Positions 36,069 through 48,127 of a stretch of 64,000 nt of DNA are shown one piece after another (the stretch's first letter is position 1; every line of letters begins with the position of its first letter). The stretch spans positions 1 to 64,000 of the forward strand of contig CACIPV010000004.1 of the NCBI GenBank assembly GCA_902588615.1, given 5' to 3'. The DNA is from an uncultured Alphaproteobacteria bacterium. GTDB taxonomy: Bacteria > Pseudomonadota > Alphaproteobacteria > HIMB59. The notes beneath the pieces were generated by a model, which was not told where the DNA came from, made no database searches, and saw nothing but the letters and a program-made list of their open reading frames with translations. The translations under genes were made by a program, and so were the position numbers.

Positions 36069-36959
36069 ATGCGCATTAATATTGAAATTGGTGATATTGA
36101 AGCATTTATTGAATTAACTGAGACTAACTCTTTTGCTAAAGCTGCAAATAATTTAAATTTATCTCAACCCGCTCTCTCAAGAAGAATTCAAAAGTTAGAG
36201 CACGAATTAGGAACTACTCTATTTGATAGGACCACTAGAAAAGTTCAACTTTCATATTCTGGGAGAAATTTTTATGATCGAGCAAGAGGAATAATAGAGG
36301 CAGTCAAAACAGCAACAAAAACTCTAAATGAAAAATATAGCTTTCCCTCAATAATTAAAATTGGGGTGGTTCATTCGGCGCTAAGAAATATTTTATTTTC
36401 ATCACTTAAACAATTCAAAGAAATTGAACCAAGGTGTAAAGTTCAAATCATTGAAAGGTCATCTAATAATGTTGTTGATAGTGTTTTGGGAGGAGAATGT
36501 GATTTTGGTATTAATTTTACTGGTAAACAAGAACCTGGAATTAGCTTCGAAAATTTATTCGTGGAAGATTACGTCGTTGTATTTCCAAAAGGAGACAAGT
36601 TAGAGAAAAAAAGAAAAATAAAGATATCTGAAATTAAAGGTAGGAATTTTATTTCAATATGGAAAGGTTCTGGGAGTAGAATTTATATTGAGAATGCACT
36701 TGCGCTCCAAGAAGAAGATATCGATTGGGCCTATGAAGTGAGGCACATACCAACTGCATTAAATATGGTTGAGCAAGGTCTTGGAATAACTCTTGCCCCA
36801 AAATTAGCTATTTCAAAGGATTATTCTTCTCTGTCATATAGGCCTTTAATTGACCCCTCTGTAACTAGAACAATTGGATTAATAAAAAGATCTGGAAGAG
36901 ATTTAAGCTATGACTCGCAAAAATTATATGACCTTTTAAAAGAAAAATTTAAAAAATAA
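36069..36959 (+). CDS. LysR-family transcriptional regulator
   Basis: A 296-residue regulator with an N-terminal winged helix-turn-helix (AFIELTETNSFAKAANNLNL, SQPALSRRIQKLEHELGTTL) and a C-terminal periplasmic-binding-type effector domain (about 90-296). It starts 24 bp after glpK and ends 53 bp before acnA. LysR proteins often control an adjacent divergent gene, but neither neighbour is divergent, so the target is not clear; glpDK or acnA are candidates. Confidence 0.88.
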   Translation: MRINIEIGDIEAFIELTETNSFAKAANNLNLSQPALSRRIQKLEHELGTTLFDRTTRKVQLSYSGRNFYDRARGIIEAVKTATKTLNEKYSFPSIIKIGVVHSALRNILFSSLKQFKEIEPRCKVQIIERSSNNVVDSVLGGECDFGINFTGKQEPGISFENLFVEDYVVVFPKGDKLEKKRKIKISEIKGRNFISIWKGSGSRIYIENALALQEEDIDWAYEVRHIPTALNMVEQGLGITLAPKLAISKDYSSLSYRPLIDPSVTRTIGLIKRSGRDLSYDSQKLYDLLKEKFKK

Positions 36960-37012
36960 TTAATTAGTATAATGCATAAATAAATTTACTAATTAATGTT
37001 TATAATAAAAGT

Positions 37013-39646
37013 ATGTTGTCAATAGATAGTTTTAAAACACTTGATCAATTTTCAAATAATGGAAAAAACTACACTTTCTATAACCTATCTAAATTGGAGG
37101 ATAATTTTCCTAAAATAAAAAATGTACCTAAGTCAAAAAAAATACTCATTGAAAATTTACTTAGATTAGAAGATGGCAAAGATGTAAATAAAGACCTTAT
37201 CGAAAATGTATTAGAAAATCCTGAGAAAAAACATGAAATATTTTTTCTTCCTTCAAGAGTGTTAATGCAAGACTTTACTGGCGTGCCTGCTGTTGCAGAT
37301 TTAGCAGCAATGCGTGATGCTGTTTCAAAAAAAGGTGGTAATCCATCAAAAGTTAATCCTATGTCCCAAGTTGATTTAGTAATAGATCATTCTGTAATGG
37401 TTGATTATTTTGCTAGCCCAAATGCATTTCAAAAAAATGTAGATATGGAATTTGGAAGAAATGCAGAGAGATATGAGTTTTTAAAATGGGGACAACAAGC
37501 TTTTAAAAATTTTAGGGTTATTCCACCTGGCACAGGAATATGCCATCAAGTAAATTTAGAGTATTTAGCTCAAGTAGTCTGGAGCAAGGAGCTTGACGAT
37601 AAAGTTTTATTATACCCTGACACATTAGTTGGAACAGACAGTCATACGACAATGGTAAATGCACTTGGTGTTCTAGGTTGGGGAGTAGGAGGAATTGAAG
37701 CTGAGGCTGCTATGCTTGGCCAATCTGTATCAATGCTTTTACCAGAAGTTGTTGGTTTTGAAGTATCAGGGAGAATGAAAGAGGGTGTTACAGCAACAGA
37801 TCTAGTTTTAACAATTGTACAAATGCTAAGAGAAAAAGGAGTAGTAGGAAAATTTGTTGAATTCTATGGTGATGGTTTAAGGAATTTATCACTCGCTGAC
37901 AGAGCAACTATTGCCAACATGGCTCCAGAATATGGAGCAACTTGTGGTTTTTTTGCAGTTGATGATGAAACTATCAAATACTTGAAATTGACATCTAGAG
38001 GCTCCGATCTGATAAATACTGTTGAAAAATATAACAGAATTCAAGGTTTGTGGGCCGATGACAGATGTAATTATAATGATAACGTTCATTTAAAACTAGA
38101 AAATGTTCAAGCATCATTAGCAGGACCTAAAAGACCTCAAGATAGAATTAATCTTGAAAGCGTGAATTTAAATTTTAAAAAATTTTCAAAAAACAAACCT
38201 ATTGAAAAAGAAATTAAAAATCACAATTACAAAATGCAAGACGGTAACGTTGTAATTGCTGCTATTACTTCATGTACTAATACCTCTAATCCAGATGTTT
38301 TAGTTGCAGCAGGCTTAGTCGCAAAAAAGGCTTGTGAATTAGGTCTACAAGTAAAACCTTGGGTTAAGACTTCTTTAGCACCTGGTTCAAAAGTTGTTAC
38401 TGATTATTTGGCTAAATCGGGTTTGAATAAATATTTAGACCAACTTGGTTTTCATCTAGTTGGTTATGGATGCACTACGTGTATAGGAAACTCAGGGCCA
38501 CTTGATAAAGATATTGCCGAGTGTATCTCAAAAAATGATTTAACAGTTGCTTCAGTACTTTCAGGTAATAGAAATTTTGAAGGCAGAGTTAATCCACACG
38601 TTAAAGCTAATTATCTTGCCTCACCACCTTTAGTTGTAGCATATGCTTTAGCTGGGTCTGTACTTATTAATTTGACAAGTGATCCCATTGGTATTGACAC
38701 AGATGGTAATGAAGTATTTTTAAAAGACATTTGGCCAAGCAATAGCGAAATCCGAAATGCTGTTGAAAAAAATGTATCGCCTGAAATGTTTAAAAAACAA
38801 TACTCTAATGCTTTAGATGGGCCAAAAGAATGGCAAAAAATTAATACTTCTACGGGAGACCTGTATAATTGGAATTCTTCATCAACTTACGTACAGAAAC
38901 CTCCATTTTTTGATAATCAATCAAATGATGATAAAGAGATTAAGCCAATTGAGAATGCAAGACCTTTATTACTACTAGGCAATAGTGTTACTACAGATCA
39001 CATTTCACCTGCAGGGGCTATTAAAGTTGATAGTCCTGCTGGCAACTACTTCATGGAACGGCAAATACGTCAAAATGATTTTAATTCATATGGTGCTAGA
39101 AGGGGCAATCATGAAGTAATGGTAAGGGGTACTTTTGCCAATATAAGAATTAAAAACCAACTGCTATCAAACGTTGAGGGCGGATACTCAATTTTAGAAC
39201 CTGATAAGAAAAAAATGAGTGTTTATGATGTTGCTATGGAGTATGCAAAAAGGTCTGAAAATGTTGTAGTTTTTGCAGGAGAAGAATACGGAACTGGATC
39301 ATCGCGTGATTGGGCTGCAAAAGGGACGAAGTTATTAGGTATTAAGGCAGTTATTGCTGAAAGTTTTGAAAGGATACACCGATCAAATTTGGTTGGAATG
39401 GGAGTTCTGCCTATACAACTTAAAAGTCACACAATAAATGATTTAAATATTCAATCGTCTGATTTAATAAATATAAAACTTACTGAAGACCTGAAGCCTT
39501 TACAAGAATTAGAAGTCATTATTCAAAGCAATATGAGAAATATAAAAATAGATTGTATTTTAAGAATTGATACTATCAATGAGCTACAATATTATAAAGC
39601 AGATGGCATATTAAATTTTGTTTTAAAAAATATTCTAAAAAATTAA
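37013..39646 (+). CDS. acnA: Aconitate hydratase A
   Basis: [4Fe-4S] enzyme that isomerises citrate to isocitrate. The 877-residue protein has the Fe-S cysteines in [12 protein letters not shown] and [14 protein letters not shown], the residues [17 protein letters not shown] near the start, [20 protein letters not shown], and the mobile domain 4 motif [18 protein letters not shown]. It converges on sucB with a 4-bp overlap, so one of the two transcripts must terminate inside the other. Confidence 0.96.
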   Translation: MLSIDSFKTLDQFSNNGKNYTFYNLSKLEDNFPKIKNVPKSKKILIENLLRLEDGKDVNKDLIENVLENPEKKHEIFFLPSRVLMQDFTGVPAVADLAAMRDAVSKKGGNPSKVNPMSQVDLVIDHSVMVDYFASPNAFQKNVDMEFGRNAERYEFLKWGQQAFKNFRVIPPGTGICHQVNLEYLAQVVWSKELDDKVLLYPDTLVGTDSHTTMVNALGVLGWGVGGIEAEAAMLGQSVSMLLPEVVGFEVSGRMKEGVTATDLVLTIVQMLREKGVVGKFVEFYGDGLRNLSLADRATIANMAPEYGATCGFFAVDDETIKYLKLTSRGSDLINTVEKYNRIQGLWADDRCNYNDNVHLKLENVQASLAGPKRPQDRINLESVNLNFKKFSKNKPIEKEIKNHNYKMQDGNVVIAAITSCTNTSNPDVLVAAGLVAKKACELGLQVKPWVKTSLAPGSKVVTDYLAKSGLNKYLDQLGFHLVGYGCTTCIGNSGPLDKDIAECISKNDLTVASVLSGNRNFEGRVNPHVKANYLASPPLVVAYALAGSVLINLTSDPIGIDTDGNEVFLKDIWPSNSEIRNAVEKNVSPEMFKKQYSNALDGPKEWQKINTSTGDLYNWNSSSTYVQKPPFFDNQSNDDKEIKPIENARPLLLLGNSVTTDHISPAGAIKVDSPAGNYFMERQIRQNDFNSYGARRGNHEVMVRGTFANIRIKNQLLSNVEGGYSILEPDKKKMSVYDVAMEYAKRSENVVVFAGEEYGTGSSRDWAAKGTKLLGIKAVIAESFERIHRSNLVGMGVLPIQLKSHTINDLNIQSSDLINIKLTEDLKPLQELEVIIQSNMRNIKIDCILRIDTINELQYYKADGILNFVLKNILKN

Positions 39647-40728
39647 ATAATTTTTGGATTTTCTAACAGTTCTTTCAGTCTAACTAAAAAAGTTACTGCT
39701 TGCTTACCGTCTATTAATCTGTGGTCATAACTTAATGCAATATACATCATTGGTTTTATAACAATCTTCTTTTTTACAGCGATAGGTCTATCAATTATTG
39801 AGTGCATACCTAATATAGCACTTTGAGGTGGGTTGATAATTGGGGTGCTCATCATAGAACCGTATATTCCTCCATTTGTAATTGAGAATGTTCCTCCTGA
39901 TAAATCACTCATGGAAAGTTTATTTGAATTTGCTTTCTCAGATAATTCAATAATATACTTTTCAATTTCTGCATTTGATAAATCTCCAGCATTTCTAATT
40001 ATTGGAACAACAAGCCCCTTTTCAGATCCAATTGCAATACCTATATCAAAGTAGTTTTTATAAATTATTTTATCTTCGTGAATTTCTGAATTAATCTCTG
40101 GTATTTCTTTTAAAACTTCTGTGCAGGCTTTAACAAAAAAAGACATAATGCCAAGTTTCACACCATGTTTTTTTTGAAAACTTGTTTGTTCTTTTTTTCT
40201 AAGAGACATAATTGCTGACATATCGACTTCGTTAAATGTTGTGAGAATTGCGGCTGTATTTTGAGCTTCTTTTAACCTTCTGGCAATTGTTTGCCTTAAT
40301 TTTGACATTGGGATAGTTTTTTCATCTAACGTAGAGTTATCTTTGTCGAAGTTTGGAAGATCAACTGCCTTAGCTGGAGTTTTTGTTTGATTTTCGCTAA
40401 CTTTAGAGACATTAGATGGGTCAATTGTTTGTTTTTCTTCATTTATTTCTTCGATTTGACTTGTTTCTAGTTTGGGTTTTTGTTCAGTAGTCGTATTCTC
40501 TGATATTTCAGCAATAGATTGACCAACATTCACAGTAGATCCCTCTGGGGTTATTATCTTTGTTAATTTTCCAGAGGTTTGAGCAGGAATTTCAATTGTG
40601 ATTTTCTCTGTTTCAATTTCAGCTAAATTATCGCCAGACTCAAAGCTATCTCCCTCTTTGATCAACCAAGATGTAAGCGTGCCTTCAATGATCGACTCTC
40701 CAAGCTCAGGTACTGTTATGTTTTTCAT
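39643..40728 (-). CDS. sucB: 2-oxoglutarate dehydrogenase E2 (dihydrolipoyl succinyltransferase), short form
   Basis: Core acyltransferase of the 2-oxoglutarate dehydrogenase complex. A lipoyl domain (1-75; lipoyl Lys42 in [11 protein letters not shown]) is followed by a long polar linker (about 78-138) and the CAT domain, with [15 protein letters not shown] and the active site YDHRLIDGK (His336, Asp340). At 361 residues it is about 45 shorter than E. coli SucB. The linker shows no peripheral subunit-binding domain (the SPAVRRL...G.GG motif), which usually holds E3. It overlaps sucA by 1 bp. Confidence 0.92.
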   Translation of the reverse strand: MKNITVPELGESIIEGTLTSWLIKEGDSFESGDNLAEIETEKITIEIPAQTSGKLTKIITPEGSTVNVGQSIAEISENTTTEQKPKLETSQIEEINEEKQTIDPSNVSKVSENQTKTPAKAVDLPNFDKDNSTLDEKTIPMSKLRQTIARRLKEAQNTAAILTTFNEVDMSAIMSLRKKEQTSFQKKHGVKLGIMSFFVKACTEVLKEIPEINSEIHEDKIIYKNYFDIGIAIGSEKGLVVPIIRNAGDLSNAEIEKYIIELSEKANSNKLSMSDLSGGTFSITNGGIYGSMMSTPIINPPQSAILGMHSIIDRPIAVKKKIVIKPMMYIALSYDHRLIDGKQAVTFLVRLKELLENPKII

Positions 40729-43577
40729 TACTCTTTCGGTAAGTTTTTAAATTTCATAAAACTGACACCACTTCTTTCTTTTATAACACGTTTTAGTGAT
40801 GATTTAAGAGCTAATTCTTTTATTAGTTGCTGATTAGTACTATGTCTTTTTGATATGCCTGTAGCAGGAGCTGCTGCAGGGCGTCTTCCAACATAATGAA
40901 CTTTTTTGGTTAAATTATTTTTTACTAAAACATGTCTAATACGACTTTTAACAAAACTCCATGCACCCATATTTTTTGGCTCCTCTTGAACCCATAAAAT
41001 CTCACTTTCTTTATGTTTTAATATAACATCTCCTATGGCATCAAATGGAAATGGATAAATTTGCTCAATACGAACTATTTTTACATCTTTAATATTATAC
41101 TTTGTTCTAAAATCATCTAATTCATAAAATATTTTTCCAGAGCAGAAAATTATCCTTTTTGGGTTTTTGATTTCATCTTCAATGAGGCGATGAAAAGATG
41201 AGCGTCCAGTAAATTCACTAATAGATGATACATTATTTGGGTGGCGCAGTGTGGATTTAGGGGTAAATACTATTAGTGGTTTTCTAAAATTTCTATGTAT
41301 TTGCCTTCTCAAAGCATGAAAGTAGCTCGCAGGAGTGGTGCAGTTTACAATCTGAACGTTATCTTCTGCTGCCATTTGAAGAAATCTTTCTATTCTTGCA
41401 CTGGAGTGTTCAGGACCCATACCCTCATGACCATGAGGTAATAACATGACTAATCCACTCATTTGCATCCATTTTCTCTCACTTGAAGCAATAAACTGGT
41501 CAATGATAATTTGGGCACCGTTGGCAAAATCTCCAAATTGGGCCTCCCATAAAACCAAAGTATTTGGGTCTGCTAACGAGTACCCATATTCAAAACCTAG
41601 GACACCTAATTCAGAGAGAAAACTATCAATTACTTCAAACTGTTTTTGATTTTTAGCAATGTGATTGAGTGGAATATATCTCTCTTCTGATTTTTGATCA
41701 TAAAAAACTGAGTGTCTCTGACTGAAAGTTCCCCTTCCAGAATCTTGACCTGCAAGCCTCACTCTATATCCTTCCTTTAACAATGCTCCAAATGCTAAAG
41801 CCTCAGCAAAAGACCAGTCAATATTCTTTCCTGATTTTATTGAAGTTAATCTAGATTTATTAAACTTTTCTAATTTCGGATGAAGATTAAATCCTTTAGG
41901 TATTTGTGAAATTTTTGTGCCAATTTCCTTTAAGGATTTTTCTGACTCAGCTGTTCTACCTCTTCTAAGTGGATCTTTTGGTGCAAGACTTAATCCACTC
42001 CATTGTCCACCCATCCAAGATTTTGTTTTTAATTTATAGTTTTTTGCTTTTTCAAATTTCTTCTCGAGATCAGACCATATTCTGTCCTTGATGAAGTCTA
42101 CCTGTTTTGTATTTACTACTTCTTGGCTTATAAGTTTATCTGCATAAATACTAGCAACTGTTTTTTTCTTTTTTATAGTTTGATACATCAATGGTTGAGT
42201 GAAAGAGGGCTCATCACCCTCGTTATGTCCATGTTTTCTGTAACAAAACATATCGACAAGTGTATCTTTTTTGAATGTGTTTCTAAATTCTGTTGCGGCT
42301 CTTGAGGCTAAAACAACAGCCTCTGGGTCATCTCCATTTACATGAAATATTGGGGATTGAACAATTTTTCCTATCTCTGAAGAGTAAGGCGCAGATCGGC
42401 TATATTGAGGACTAGTTGTAAATCCAATTTGATTATTAATAATAAAGTGAATTAATCCACCAATTCTGTAGCCATTTAATTGTGACATAGTAAAGGTTTC
42501 AGCAACAATACCTTGTCCAGCAATTGCTGCGTCTCCATGAATTAGTAGGCCTGAAACTTTCGTATTATTTTTGTCTTGAATGATTGTTTGTTTAGCTCTT
42601 ATTTTGCCAGCTACAACTGGATTTACCGCTTCTAAGTGAGAGGGATTAGCTGCCATACTCACATGAATAATCTTACCTCCAAAACTTCTATCAGAGCTTG
42701 CACCTAAATGATATTTAACATCACCAGAGCCCTGATCACTGAGGGCATTCTCGCCTCCATGGATAAATTCTCCAAAAATTTGAACATGAGGTTTTTTTAC
42801 TATGTTAGCTAATATATTTAGTCTTCCTCTGTGGGCGCATGCAAAGGAAAAATCTTCTACACCATATTCTGAGGATCTTTTTAAAATCTGTTCAAGCGCT
42901 GGTATTGTAGACTCAGCTCCTTCAAGTCCAAATCTTTTGGTACCTCTGTACTTTGTATCTAGAAACTTTTCAAAATATTCTGCTGTAATTAATCTCTCCA
43001 AGATTGTCCTTTTACCCTTGGAGGTTAATTGCATGTCTTTTTTTTCTTCTATTCTATCCTTCAGCCATTTGTATTCTTCAGCGGACTGAATATGTTTGTA
43101 TTCAATTGCCAAGGTGCCAGAATAGATGCTTTGAAGTTTTTCAAAAACTTCACGTACAGTAGCTTTCTGAAATCCTAAATATCCAAATAGAAAAATTTTT
43201 CGATCATAATCTTTTTTTTGAAAACCGTAATACTCGGGGTCTAAACCTGATGGATTGTTCTTTGCCATTAAACCTAAAGGGTCAAGATCAGCTATAAGGT
43301 GCCCTATCTCTCTGTAAGCTCTTATCATCATAACAAGTCGAAGAGAGTCAGTAATTGCCTGATCAAGGGAAATCTGATTAAAATCAATGTCTCTTGAGGT
43401 CTCTGACCAATTTATTTTTTGATAGTCAGCTAGTATAGAGATTTCCTCAGGAGCGAGAGCTTTAAAGAATTCATGCCAGCTCTTATCAACAAGACTTGGG
43501 TCTTTTATATAATCTCTATATATCGCTATTACTTGAGAGGCATTATTAGTTGTGAGAAATGAATTATAAGATCTCAT
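40728..43577 (-). CDS. sucA: 2-oxoglutarate dehydrogenase E1 component
   Basis: Thiamine-diphosphate decarboxylase of the 2-oxoglutarate dehydrogenase complex. The 949-residue protein starts with the E1o-specific N-terminal segment ([20 protein letters not shown]), and has [15 protein letters not shown], the TPP motif [14 protein letters not shown] and [12 protein letters not shown], and the C-terminal [20 protein letters not shown]. Its start lies 51 bp after the mdh stop, in the same orientation. sucCD and lpdA are not in this cluster. Confidence 0.96.
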   Translation of the reverse strand: MRSYNSFLTTNNASQVIAIYRDYIKDPSLVDKSWHEFFKALAPEEISILADYQKINWSETSRDIDFNQISLDQAITDSLRLVMMIRAYREIGHLIADLDPLGLMAKNNPSGLDPEYYGFQKKDYDRKIFLFGYLGFQKATVREVFEKLQSIYSGTLAIEYKHIQSAEEYKWLKDRIEEKKDMQLTSKGKRTILERLITAEYFEKFLDTKYRGTKRFGLEGAESTIPALEQILKRSSEYGVEDFSFACAHRGRLNILANIVKKPHVQIFGEFIHGGENALSDQGSGDVKYHLGASSDRSFGGKIIHVSMAANPSHLEAVNPVVAGKIRAKQTIIQDKNNTKVSGLLIHGDAAIAGQGIVAETFTMSQLNGYRIGGLIHFIINNQIGFTTSPQYSRSAPYSSEIGKIVQSPIFHVNGDDPEAVVLASRAATEFRNTFKKDTLVDMFCYRKHGHNEGDEPSFTQPLMYQTIKKKKTVASIYADKLISQEVVNTKQVDFIKDRIWSDLEKKFEKAKNYKLKTKSWMGGQWSGLSLAPKDPLRRGRTAESEKSLKEIGTKISQIPKGFNLHPKLEKFNKSRLTSIKSGKNIDWSFAEALAFGALLKEGYRVRLAGQDSGRGTFSQRHSVFYDQKSEERYIPLNHIAKNQKQFEVIDSFLSELGVLGFEYGYSLADPNTLVLWEAQFGDFANGAQIIIDQFIASSERKWMQMSGLVMLLPHGHEGMGPEHSSARIERFLQMAAEDNVQIVNCTTPASYFHALRRQIHRNFRKPLIVFTPKSTLRHPNNVSSISEFTGRSSFHRLIEDEIKNPKRIIFCSGKIFYELDDFRTKYNIKDVKIVRIEQIYPFPFDAIGDVILKHKESEILWVQEEPKNMGAWSFVKSRIRHVLVKNNLTKKVHYVGRRPAAAPATGISKRHSTNQQLIKELALKSSLKRVIKERSGVSFMKFKNLPKE

Positions 43578-43628
43578 TAATAGGTTTATGTATACGCCTA
43601 TCTAATAAAGATGTCATTTGATTTTTGA

Positions 43629-44573
43629 TCATAAAAGCTTATCAACAGCTGATACTAAACCCTGTACAGATTTGACAGATTTTTTTAACATTAATTTCTC
43701 TTTGGCTGTAAGTTTTACCTCAATAATTTTTTCAATTCCTTTATTTCCAATAATTGTAGGTACTCCCATATACATATTTCTAAGGCCATATTGGCCATTG
43801 ATATAAGCAGCACAAGGTAAAAGTTTTTTTTGATTTAATAAAAAAGCCTCTGCCATCTGAATTGCCGAACTTGCAGGTGCGTAGAAAGCTGATCCATTTT
43901 TTAATAACTTCACGATTTCACCACCGCCCATTCTTGTTCGATCGACTATTTTTTCAATTTTTGAGTAAGGAAATTTTTTAAGCTTTATAAAATTGATTAA
44001 AGGGACACCTCCTATTGTTGTGTAATTAATTAGAGGTACCATGTCATCTCCATGGCCTCCTAATACAAATGTTTCAACATCATTCACGGATACCTTCAAA
44101 GCATCTGATAAGAAGTATTTCATTCGGGAGGAGTCCAATACTCCCGCCATGCCCACACACATGTTTTTGGGTAGTTTGGAATATTTCTGGAGAACGTATA
44201 CCATCGCATCAAGTGGGTTTGTAATACAAATAACAAATGCTTTAGGAGCATATTTTTTTATATCTAGTGCAATTTTTTTTATTATTTTTCCATTGATCTC
44301 AAGTAAATCATCTCTACTCATTCCAGGTTTACGGGGTAAGCCAGCAGTTATGATGATAACGTCAGATCCCTTCATTTTTGAAAAATCATTGGTACCCTCT
44401 ATTGACCCTGTGAAACCTTCGACTGCTGATGATTGACTAAGGTCTAAAGCTTTTCCTTGAGGCATCCCGGTAACAACATCAATAAGTGTTATATTACCGA
44501 GTTTTTTTAAAGCTAATAAATGTGCGAGTGTGCCTCCAATATTTCCAGCACCAATTAATGAGATTTTATTCAC
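43629..44573 (-). CDS. mdh: Malate dehydrogenase (LDH-like type)
   Basis: NAD-dependent malate/oxaloacetate interconversion. The 314-residue protein has the Rossmann loop [18 protein letters not shown], the substrate Arg pair in [25 protein letters not shown] and the catalytic His in [11 protein letters not shown]. This LDH-like form is usual in alphaproteobacteria. The start overlaps the sdhB stop (4 bp), so mdh is translated with the sdh genes. Confidence 0.96.
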   Translation of the reverse strand: MNKISLIGAGNIGGTLAHLLALKKLGNITLIDVVTGMPQGKALDLSQSSAVEGFTGSIEGTNDFSKMKGSDVIIITAGLPRKPGMSRDDLLEINGKIIKKIALDIKKYAPKAFVICITNPLDAMVYVLQKYSKLPKNMCVGMAGVLDSSRMKYFLSDALKVSVNDVETFVLGGHGDDMVPLINYTTIGGVPLINFIKLKKFPYSKIEKIVDRTRMGGGEIVKLLKNGSAFYAPASSAIQMAEAFLLNQKKLLPCAAYINGQYGLRNMYMGVPTIIGNKGIEKIIEVKLTAKEKLMLKKSVKSVQGLVSAVDKLL

Positions 44574-45373
44574 TTATTATCCATTTTGGATATTTCATGT
44601 TTTATTTCAGCTATCGCTTTAGCTGGGTTTAATCCTTTCGGACAAGAGTTCGTGCAATTCATAATCGAATGACATCTATATAGTTTAAAACTATCATCTA
44701 ATTCATTCAACCTTTCTTTTTTTTCTTCATCTCTACTATCTTGTATCCAGCGATTTGCTTGAAGCAATACAGCTGGTCCCAAATATTTATCCTCGTTCCA
44801 CCAATAACTAGGACAAGAAGTGCTACATGAGAAACACATAACACATTCCCATTTACCATCTAACTTATCTCTGTCTTCGACTGACTGTAAGTTTTCACGT
44901 TTATTATTTGGGGACTTTTTATTTAACCATGGTTTTATAGATTTAAATTGTTCAAATGCTTTTTTTAAATCAACCACTAGATCTTTTAAAACCTTCATAT
45001 GAGGAAGAGGATAAATATTTATTTCATCCGAACACTCTTCTATATGTTTTTGACATGCAAGTGTATTTACTCCATCTATGTTCATTGCACATGATCCACA
45101 AACACCTTCTCTACAAGATTTTCTAAAAGTTAAACTTGGATCAACTTCAGCTTTAATTTTATTTAATATATCTAGAACCATTGTTCCTGCTTTAGCTACA
45201 TCAATTTCAAATCGATCGATTTGAGGTGGGGTATTTTCATCACCAGACCACCTATAAACATTTATAATTCGGATATCATGATTTTGTTGAGATTGCTCGT
45301 CAATGAGATCGACATTAGAATAAGATTTTCCTTTAACTGGAACTGAGTTTTTTGGAAGAGTAAGTTGTACCAT
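44570..45373 (-). CDS. sdhB: Succinate dehydrogenase iron-sulfur subunit
   Basis: Electron-transfer subunit of complex II. The 267-residue protein carries the [2Fe-2S] motif [21 protein letters not shown], then [16 protein letters not shown] and [17 protein letters not shown] for the [4Fe-4S] and [3Fe-4S] clusters. It begins directly after sdhA and overlaps mdh by 4 bp. Confidence 0.97.
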   Translation of the reverse strand: MVQLTLPKNSVPVKGKSYSNVDLIDEQSQQNHDIRIINVYRWSGDENTPPQIDRFEIDVAKAGTMVLDILNKIKAEVDPSLTFRKSCREGVCGSCAMNIDGVNTLACQKHIEECSDEINIYPLPHMKVLKDLVVDLKKAFEQFKSIKPWLNKKSPNNKRENLQSVEDRDKLDGKWECVMCFSCSTSCPSYWWNEDKYLGPAVLLQANRWIQDSRDEEKKERLNELDDSFKLYRCHSIMNCTNSCPKGLNPAKAIAEIKHEISKMDNK

Positions 45374-47152
45374 TTAATAAACCCTTACTTGTGGTTGGAT
45401 GACAGAGATTTGATTACTCAGTGTAGTCATTCTCACTGGTCTATAGGTGACTTTATAATCAGTGACATCCCCCCAAAAAAGAGTGTGTTTTAACCAATTT
45501 TCATCATCTCTGTCTGGAAAGTCCTCTCTAGCGTGAGCACCTCTACTTTCAGTTCTTTGCTCAGCAGAAACACCAACACTTCCAGCAACCTGCATTAAAT
45601 TATGTAGTTCTAAAGCTTCAACTAAATCTGTATTAAAAACATCAGACTGATCTTTAACTTTAATATGTTTTAAATCTTGTGACATCGAGGCTAATTCATC
45701 ATTGCCTAATTTCAAAGTTTCACTTTCTCTGTAAACACCAAATCTTTTTTGAACAGTCTTTTGCATCCTCTCTCTTAGCTCACCGACTGAAACATCTCCT
45801 TTGTTACTTTTAATGGACTCTAATCTCTCTATGATAGAATTTGTTTGCGACACAGATGGGGTTCTCAATGACTCTTTGGTATCAATAACTTGGCCGGCCT
45901 GAATTGCTGCACCCCTTCCAAAAACTACGAGCTCAGCTAAAGCATTTGTTCCAAGTCGATTAGCTCCATGAACTGAAGCGCATGCAGCTTCTCCGATAGC
46001 CATCAGTCCCTCACAGACTTCTTCTGTATTAGAGTAACTTGGTTTCAAAACTTCTGCTTTAAAGTTTGTAGGAATTCCGCCCATACAATAATGAACAGTT
46101 GGAATTACTGGGATTGGCTCTTTTGAAATATCTCTTCCACAAAAGGCTTTAACTGACTCAGAAATACCAGGTAATCTTTTTGCAAGCATATCAGCATCAA
46201 GATGTTCCAAATGAAGATTTATATAATCTTTATTAGGTCCGCATCCTCTACCTGCGCTAATCTCTTTGCTTATGAATCTTGATATGACATCTCTAGCAGC
46301 AAGATCTTTTGCGTTCGGGGCATATTCTAACATAAACCTTGTGCCTTCGTTGTTCTTAAGAATACCTCCTTCACCTCTAGCTGCTTCTGAAATTAAAACA
46401 CCCACACCATATATTCCTGTTGGATGGAATTGAATAAACTCCATATCAGACAGAGGAAGACCGGCTCTCAGCGCTATGCCTGCTCCATCACCAGTGCAAA
46501 TATGGGCACTTGTTGAGGATTGAAAAATTCTTCCATAACCCCCAGTTGCGAGAATTGTCATTTTCGCAATAAAACGATGCAATGATCCGTCCTCTATACT
46601 AATTGCTAAAAGACCACAAATTGTATCATTGTCATCTTTAAGTAAGTCTATAGCGAAATATTCGTTATAAAAATCAACGTCATTTTTGAGGCTTTGTTGA
46701 TACAGAGTATGGAGTAATGCGTGGCCGGTCCTGTCAGCTGCAGCGCAAGCTCGGCTTGCTGGCTCGCCTTTACCATTTTTTGTCATATGGCCACCAAAAG
46801 GTCTTTGATAAATCTTACCGTCATCTGTTCTTGAAAATGGCATACCATAATGTTCAAGCTCAACAATTGAGTCGACTGCATTTGAGCATAAATATTCAAT
46901 ACTGTCTTGATCACCCAGCCAGTCTGAGCCTTTTACAGTGTCAAACATATGCCACTGCCAGCTGTCCTCACCCATATTAGCTAAGGCAGCTCCAATTCCA
47001 CCTTGAGCCGCAACAGTATGACTTCTTGTAGGGTAAACTTTTGAGACACATGCAGTTTTAAGGCCTTGTTCAGAACACCCCAAAGCTGCTCTCAAGCCCG
47101 CTCCACCAGCGCCTAATACAACTACATCTAATTTATGATCTGTATAATTCAT
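45374..47152 (-). CDS. sdhA: Succinate dehydrogenase flavoprotein subunit
   Basis: FAD-containing catalytic subunit of complex II. About 592 residues from the ATG at 47152 ([20 protein letters not shown]): the FAD loop, the histidyl-FAD site [32 protein letters not shown] (substrate loop) and the C-terminal TYRPVRM. A longer frame extends 15 codons upstream into sdhD, but the ATG at 47152, 1 bp past the sdhD stop, fits the family. sdhB follows directly. Confidence 0.97.
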   Translation of the reverse strand: MNYTDHKLDVVVLGAGGAGLRAALGCSEQGLKTACVSKVYPTRSHTVAAQGGIGAALANMGEDSWQWHMFDTVKGSDWLGDQDSIEYLCSNAVDSIVELEHYGMPFSRTDDGKIYQRPFGGHMTKNGKGEPASRACAAADRTGHALLHTLYQQSLKNDVDFYNEYFAIDLLKDDNDTICGLLAISIEDGSLHRFIAKMTILATGGYGRIFQSSTSAHICTGDGAGIALRAGLPLSDMEFIQFHPTGIYGVGVLISEAARGEGGILKNNEGTRFMLEYAPNAKDLAARDVISRFISKEISAGRGCGPNKDYINLHLEHLDADMLAKRLPGISESVKAFCGRDISKEPIPVIPTVHYCMGGIPTNFKAEVLKPSYSNTEEVCEGLMAIGEAACASVHGANRLGTNALAELVVFGRGAAIQAGQVIDTKESLRTPSVSQTNSIIERLESIKSNKGDVSVGELRERMQKTVQKRFGVYRESETLKLGNDELASMSQDLKHIKVKDQSDVFNTDLVEALELHNLMQVAGSVGVSAEQRTESRGAHAREDFPDRDDENWLKHTLFWGDVTDYKVTYRPVRMTTLSNQISVIQPQVRVY

Positions 47153-47153
47153 A

Positions 47154-47465
47154 TTAAAAAAATAACACCGGTAAAAAGAGGATAAAGGAAATACCAATAA
47201 TTCCGTCTGTTATTAAAGAATAAAGTTTCATTTTATTTAATTGAAAATAATCCTCATAAACTTTGCCCAGTTGAATTCTAATATGAAGTATTGATATGAT
47301 AAAAAATATTAATAATAAAATTTTATTAGTGGAAGTAGATAATGAGATAACGAGAGAATTTACATCGGAGTAAGAACTTAAAAAAAACAAAATAAACCAA
47401 TAGCTAATAGGAATTAACGCTAGATATAAAATTCTTTCTATTTTCCACTTTTGAGAAGCTTTCAT
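47154..47465 (-). CDS. sdhD: Succinate dehydrogenase membrane anchor subunit D
   Basis: Hydrophobic anchor of complex II, about 103 residues with three helices. The haem-ligand motif is visible in [15 protein letters not shown] (His and the EDY signature). The ATG at 47465 overlaps the sdhC stop (TAATG) and is preferred; an in-frame ATG five codons earlier (47480) is possible. sdhA starts 1 bp after its stop. Confidence 0.88.
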   Translation of the reverse strand: MKASQKWKIERILYLALIPISYWFILFFLSSYSDVNSLVISLSTSTNKILLLIFFIISILHIRIQLGKVYEDYFQLNKMKLYSLITDGIIGISFILFLPVLFF

Positions 47466-47830
47466 TAAAATATCATCCAAGTAAAAATCAAAGTCATTAT
47501 AATATTTGCTACTAGAATGAGATATGTCACTAGGTAGACATTTTTAAGATCCATTCCAATTGAAAATGACCATAAGAAATATTTAAAACCGTTTAACAAA
47601 TGATGATTAAAGATAAAAAACCAAAAGACAAATATTAGCTTTATAGGTAGCAAGTTTATCAACAATGTTAATACTTGATTAAGTTGAGGAAGAAAATTTA
47701 AGCTTCCTAACCAAATTGCAAAAAATGGCAAAGAAAAAGCAAATGCAATTACTCCTATCCTGCTGGAGATAGAAAATACCATTGTTAAAAAAGGTCTATA
47801 TATTTGCAAATGTGGTGATATTGGAGCCAT
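47465..47830 (-). CDS. sdhC: Succinate dehydrogenase cytochrome b556 subunit C
   Basis: Membrane anchor that binds haem and ubiquinone. In 121 residues: the start RPFLTMVFSISSRIGVIAFA (a variant of the S..HR.(S/T)G quinone-site signature with Arg kept) and FNHHLLNGFKYFLWSF, whose His pair supplies the haem ligand; the usual GIRH that follows is altered to GFKY. It is the first gene of sdhCDAB-mdh-sucAB. Upstream is a 297-bp gap to the divergent dctQ gene. Confidence 0.88.
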   Translation of the reverse strand: MAPISPHLQIYRPFLTMVFSISSRIGVIAFAFSLPFFAIWLGSLNFLPQLNQVLTLLINLLPIKLIFVFWFFIFNHHLLNGFKYFLWSFSIGMDLKNVYLVTYLILVANIIMTLIFTWMIF

Positions 47831-47971
47831 AGAAAGGCAATATATTTAAAAATGTCTTATAGTAAAAAACTATTATTTTATTAATTCATGCGTTACATGA
47901 ATAAATTAAGGCTGTGGAAAAAATGTTAATCAAATTACCCATTCATTGAAATTAAGGTTCTGAAAATGCAC

Positions 47972-48077
47972 TATATTCAATTAAAATCCAATCAGGTCGT
48001 GAACATTTTTGTTTAAATGTGCCGAATCTCACCCCGCATGAGAAAGCTTTATTCATATAAAGTTGGCACCACGACCT
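47972..48077 (+). ncRNA. Candidate structured leader RNA upstream of the TRAP genes
   Basis: In the 297-bp gap between sdhC and dctQ, a set of nested inverted repeats ends 50 bp before dctQ. P1 pairs AGGTCGTG (47994-48001) with CACGACCT (48070-48077), 8 bp perfect. Immediately inside, GTGCC (48019-48023) can pair with GGCAC (48065-48069). Two hairpins lie within: CTCA-CCCCGCA-TGAG (48028-48042) and CTTTAT-TCAT-ATAAAG (48047-48062); ACATTT/AAATGT (48003-48020) is a further alternative. TATATT (47972-47977), a -10-like box, lies just upstream. The class is not one I recognise. The reverse strand folds equally, so an sdhC leader is also possible. The rest of the gap shows nothing definite. Confidence 0.5.
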
Positions 48078-48127
48078 ATCAATATACTCTCTTTAATATG
48101 TTTATTGTCTATATATAATCTGCTGCT

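Noticed and set aside
47990-48080. SAM-II or glycine riboswitch identity for the structured RNA
   Set aside because: The core sequences of these classes are not present and the neighbouring genes do not fit methionine or glycine metabolism.
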